Shown: positions 5,436-5,662 of the stretch, in pieces
How the letters are laid out: the number at the start of each line of letters is the position of its first letter
Position numbering within the stretch: the stretch's first letter is position 1
From: JACDAS01 sp046262415
GTDB lineage: Bacteria > Actinomycetota > Thermoleophilia > Gaiellales > Gaiellaceae
Reading direction: 5' to 3'
Length of the DNA: 5,662 bases
Assembly (NCBI GenBank): GCA_046262415.1
Contig: JBHEMU010000108.1
Location: forward strand, 1 to 5,662
Translations under genes and position numbers: made by a program
Notes under the pieces: model-generated
Databases searched by the model: none
Told to the model about the DNA's origin: nothing
What the model saw: the letters and a program-made list of their open reading frames with translations, nothing else

Positions 5436-5525
5436 GGTCTCTACCCGGATCCGCTCGTGCGGTCGGCTCAGACGGAGCACGGGGCAAGCCCCGCGCTCCT
5501 GAGGTCGGCGTCGCAAGCGACGCCT
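5436..5525. repeat. Double-hairpin intergenic repeat, copy E
   Basis: A 90-base unit, two bases longer than the others because hairpin 1 (5474-5499) has gained one G in its left arm and one C in its right arm, keeping full pairing around the CAAG loop. Hairpin 2 (5507-5524) is unchanged. It also has C for G in the GGATCC segment near 5450. Immediately after it the sequence becomes less GC-rich and unrelated, leading into the transposase end. Confidence 0.9.
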
Positions 5526-5662
5526 GATGGGAAATCACCTCGGTATCAAGCGGCAGCCTCTTGCAGCGTCACGATGTGTCCGAGGCGTTCGAGTTGAGCG
5601 ACGAGGCGTCGTGTTTGCTTGTCGGGGTCGAGTCGGGTGAAGTAGTTGCCGCCGAGTTCGCG
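5526..5662 (-). mobile_element. Probable end of an insertion sequence next to repeat copy E
   Basis: The repeat family ends at 5525 and the presumed transposase stops at 5546-5548. This leaves about 20 bases (GATGGGAAATCACCTCGGTA) that should hold the element's terminus. The composition drops from very GC-rich at this boundary. The terminal inverted repeat cannot be confirmed because the other end is not in the window. Confidence 0.45.
5546..5662 (-). CDS. Transposase, C-terminal fragment (rest outside window)
   Basis: On the - strand the frame is open from the window edge to TGA at 5546-5548, giving 38 residues. They include ELGGNYFTRLDP, then RRLVAQLERLGHIVTL and a short alanine-rich end. 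This LGxxYFxxxD...RRLVxxLExLGxxVTL pattern is one I recall from the extreme C-termini of insertion-sequence transposases; I do not assign an IS family. The codon choice (CAA, ACA, AAG, GCT) and lower GC differ visibly from the neighbouring genes, as expected for a transferred element. Because the gene runs out of the window, I cannot tell whether it is intact. Confidence 0.62.
   Translation of the reverse strand, partial: RELGGNYFTRLDPDKQTRRLVAQLERLGHIVTLQEAAA

Noticed and set aside
5214..5516. N-terminal extension of the secreted protein through repeats C-E (101 residues)
   Set aside because: It would bury the signal peptide behind Arg-rich translated repeats; these repeats simply lack stop codons in this frame.
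5243..5525. CRISPR array
   Set aside because: Units are 88-90 bases with linkers of only 8-9 bases, two of them identical; there are no unique spacers and no cas genes.
3543..5525. Integron attC sites around a gene cassette
   Set aside because: The repeats have two simple hairpins and no recognisable attC core sites, they occur in tandem, and no integrase is visible.
5235..5597. + strand open frames made of repeat translations
   Set aside because: They consist of the same palindromic units without any independent coding sign, and one runs into the transposase end antisense.

Overview
The window is very GC-rich DNA with tightly packed genes, ATGA/GTGA start-stop overlaps and a strong G/C third-position bias. 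Together with a secreted protein whose C-terminal module carries an LWGDGKG motif, this points to a high-GC actinobacterium, most likely of the Thermoleophilia (Gaiellales/Solirubrobacterales type). That placement is inference from gene content and composition; no rRNA is present.

Left part (1-3187, all + strand). Three genes overlap start-to-stop and look translationally coupled. They are the C-terminal half of a cyclic 2,3-diphosphoglycerate synthetase (cut by the window edge), a complete 2-phosphoglycerate kinase with an N-terminal ATP-cone-like region and a P-loop, and a GlpX-family (class II fructose-1,6-bisphosphatase-like) protein. The first two are the two dedicated steps that make cyclic 2,3-diphosphoglycerate (cDPG) from 2-phosphoglycerate, a pathway known best from hyperthermophilic methanogens. 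The GlpX homologue has kept its sugar-phosphate-binding motifs, but several catalytic and metal-binding positions are substituted. It may therefore be a pseudoenzyme or a repurposed enzyme acting with the cDPG pathway. A small membrane-anchored NERD-domain protein follows 37 bases later.

Middle (3188-3506). A MIP18/PaaD/SufT-like (DUF59) iron-sulfur assembly factor on the - strand converges on the NERD gene. A perfect 18-base palindrome lies at the junction and covers the stop codon of the DUF59 gene.

Right part (3543-5662). A - strand gene for a secreted two-domain protein (beta-propeller plus FecR-like module) is bracketed by five copies of an ~88-base double-hairpin repeat, two downstream (A, B) and three upstream (C, D, E). 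Both hairpins carry the same CAAG/CTTG loop, and copy E has gained one base on each arm of hairpin 1, a paired change that argues for selection on structure. A 102-base stretch is identical between the two clusters, so the propeller gene sits between long direct repeats. Directly after copy E lies the C-terminal end of a probable transposase, cut by the window edge.

The strongest candidates for something undescribed are the substituted GlpX paralogue coupled to a bacterial cDPG operon, and the structured intergenic repeat family.
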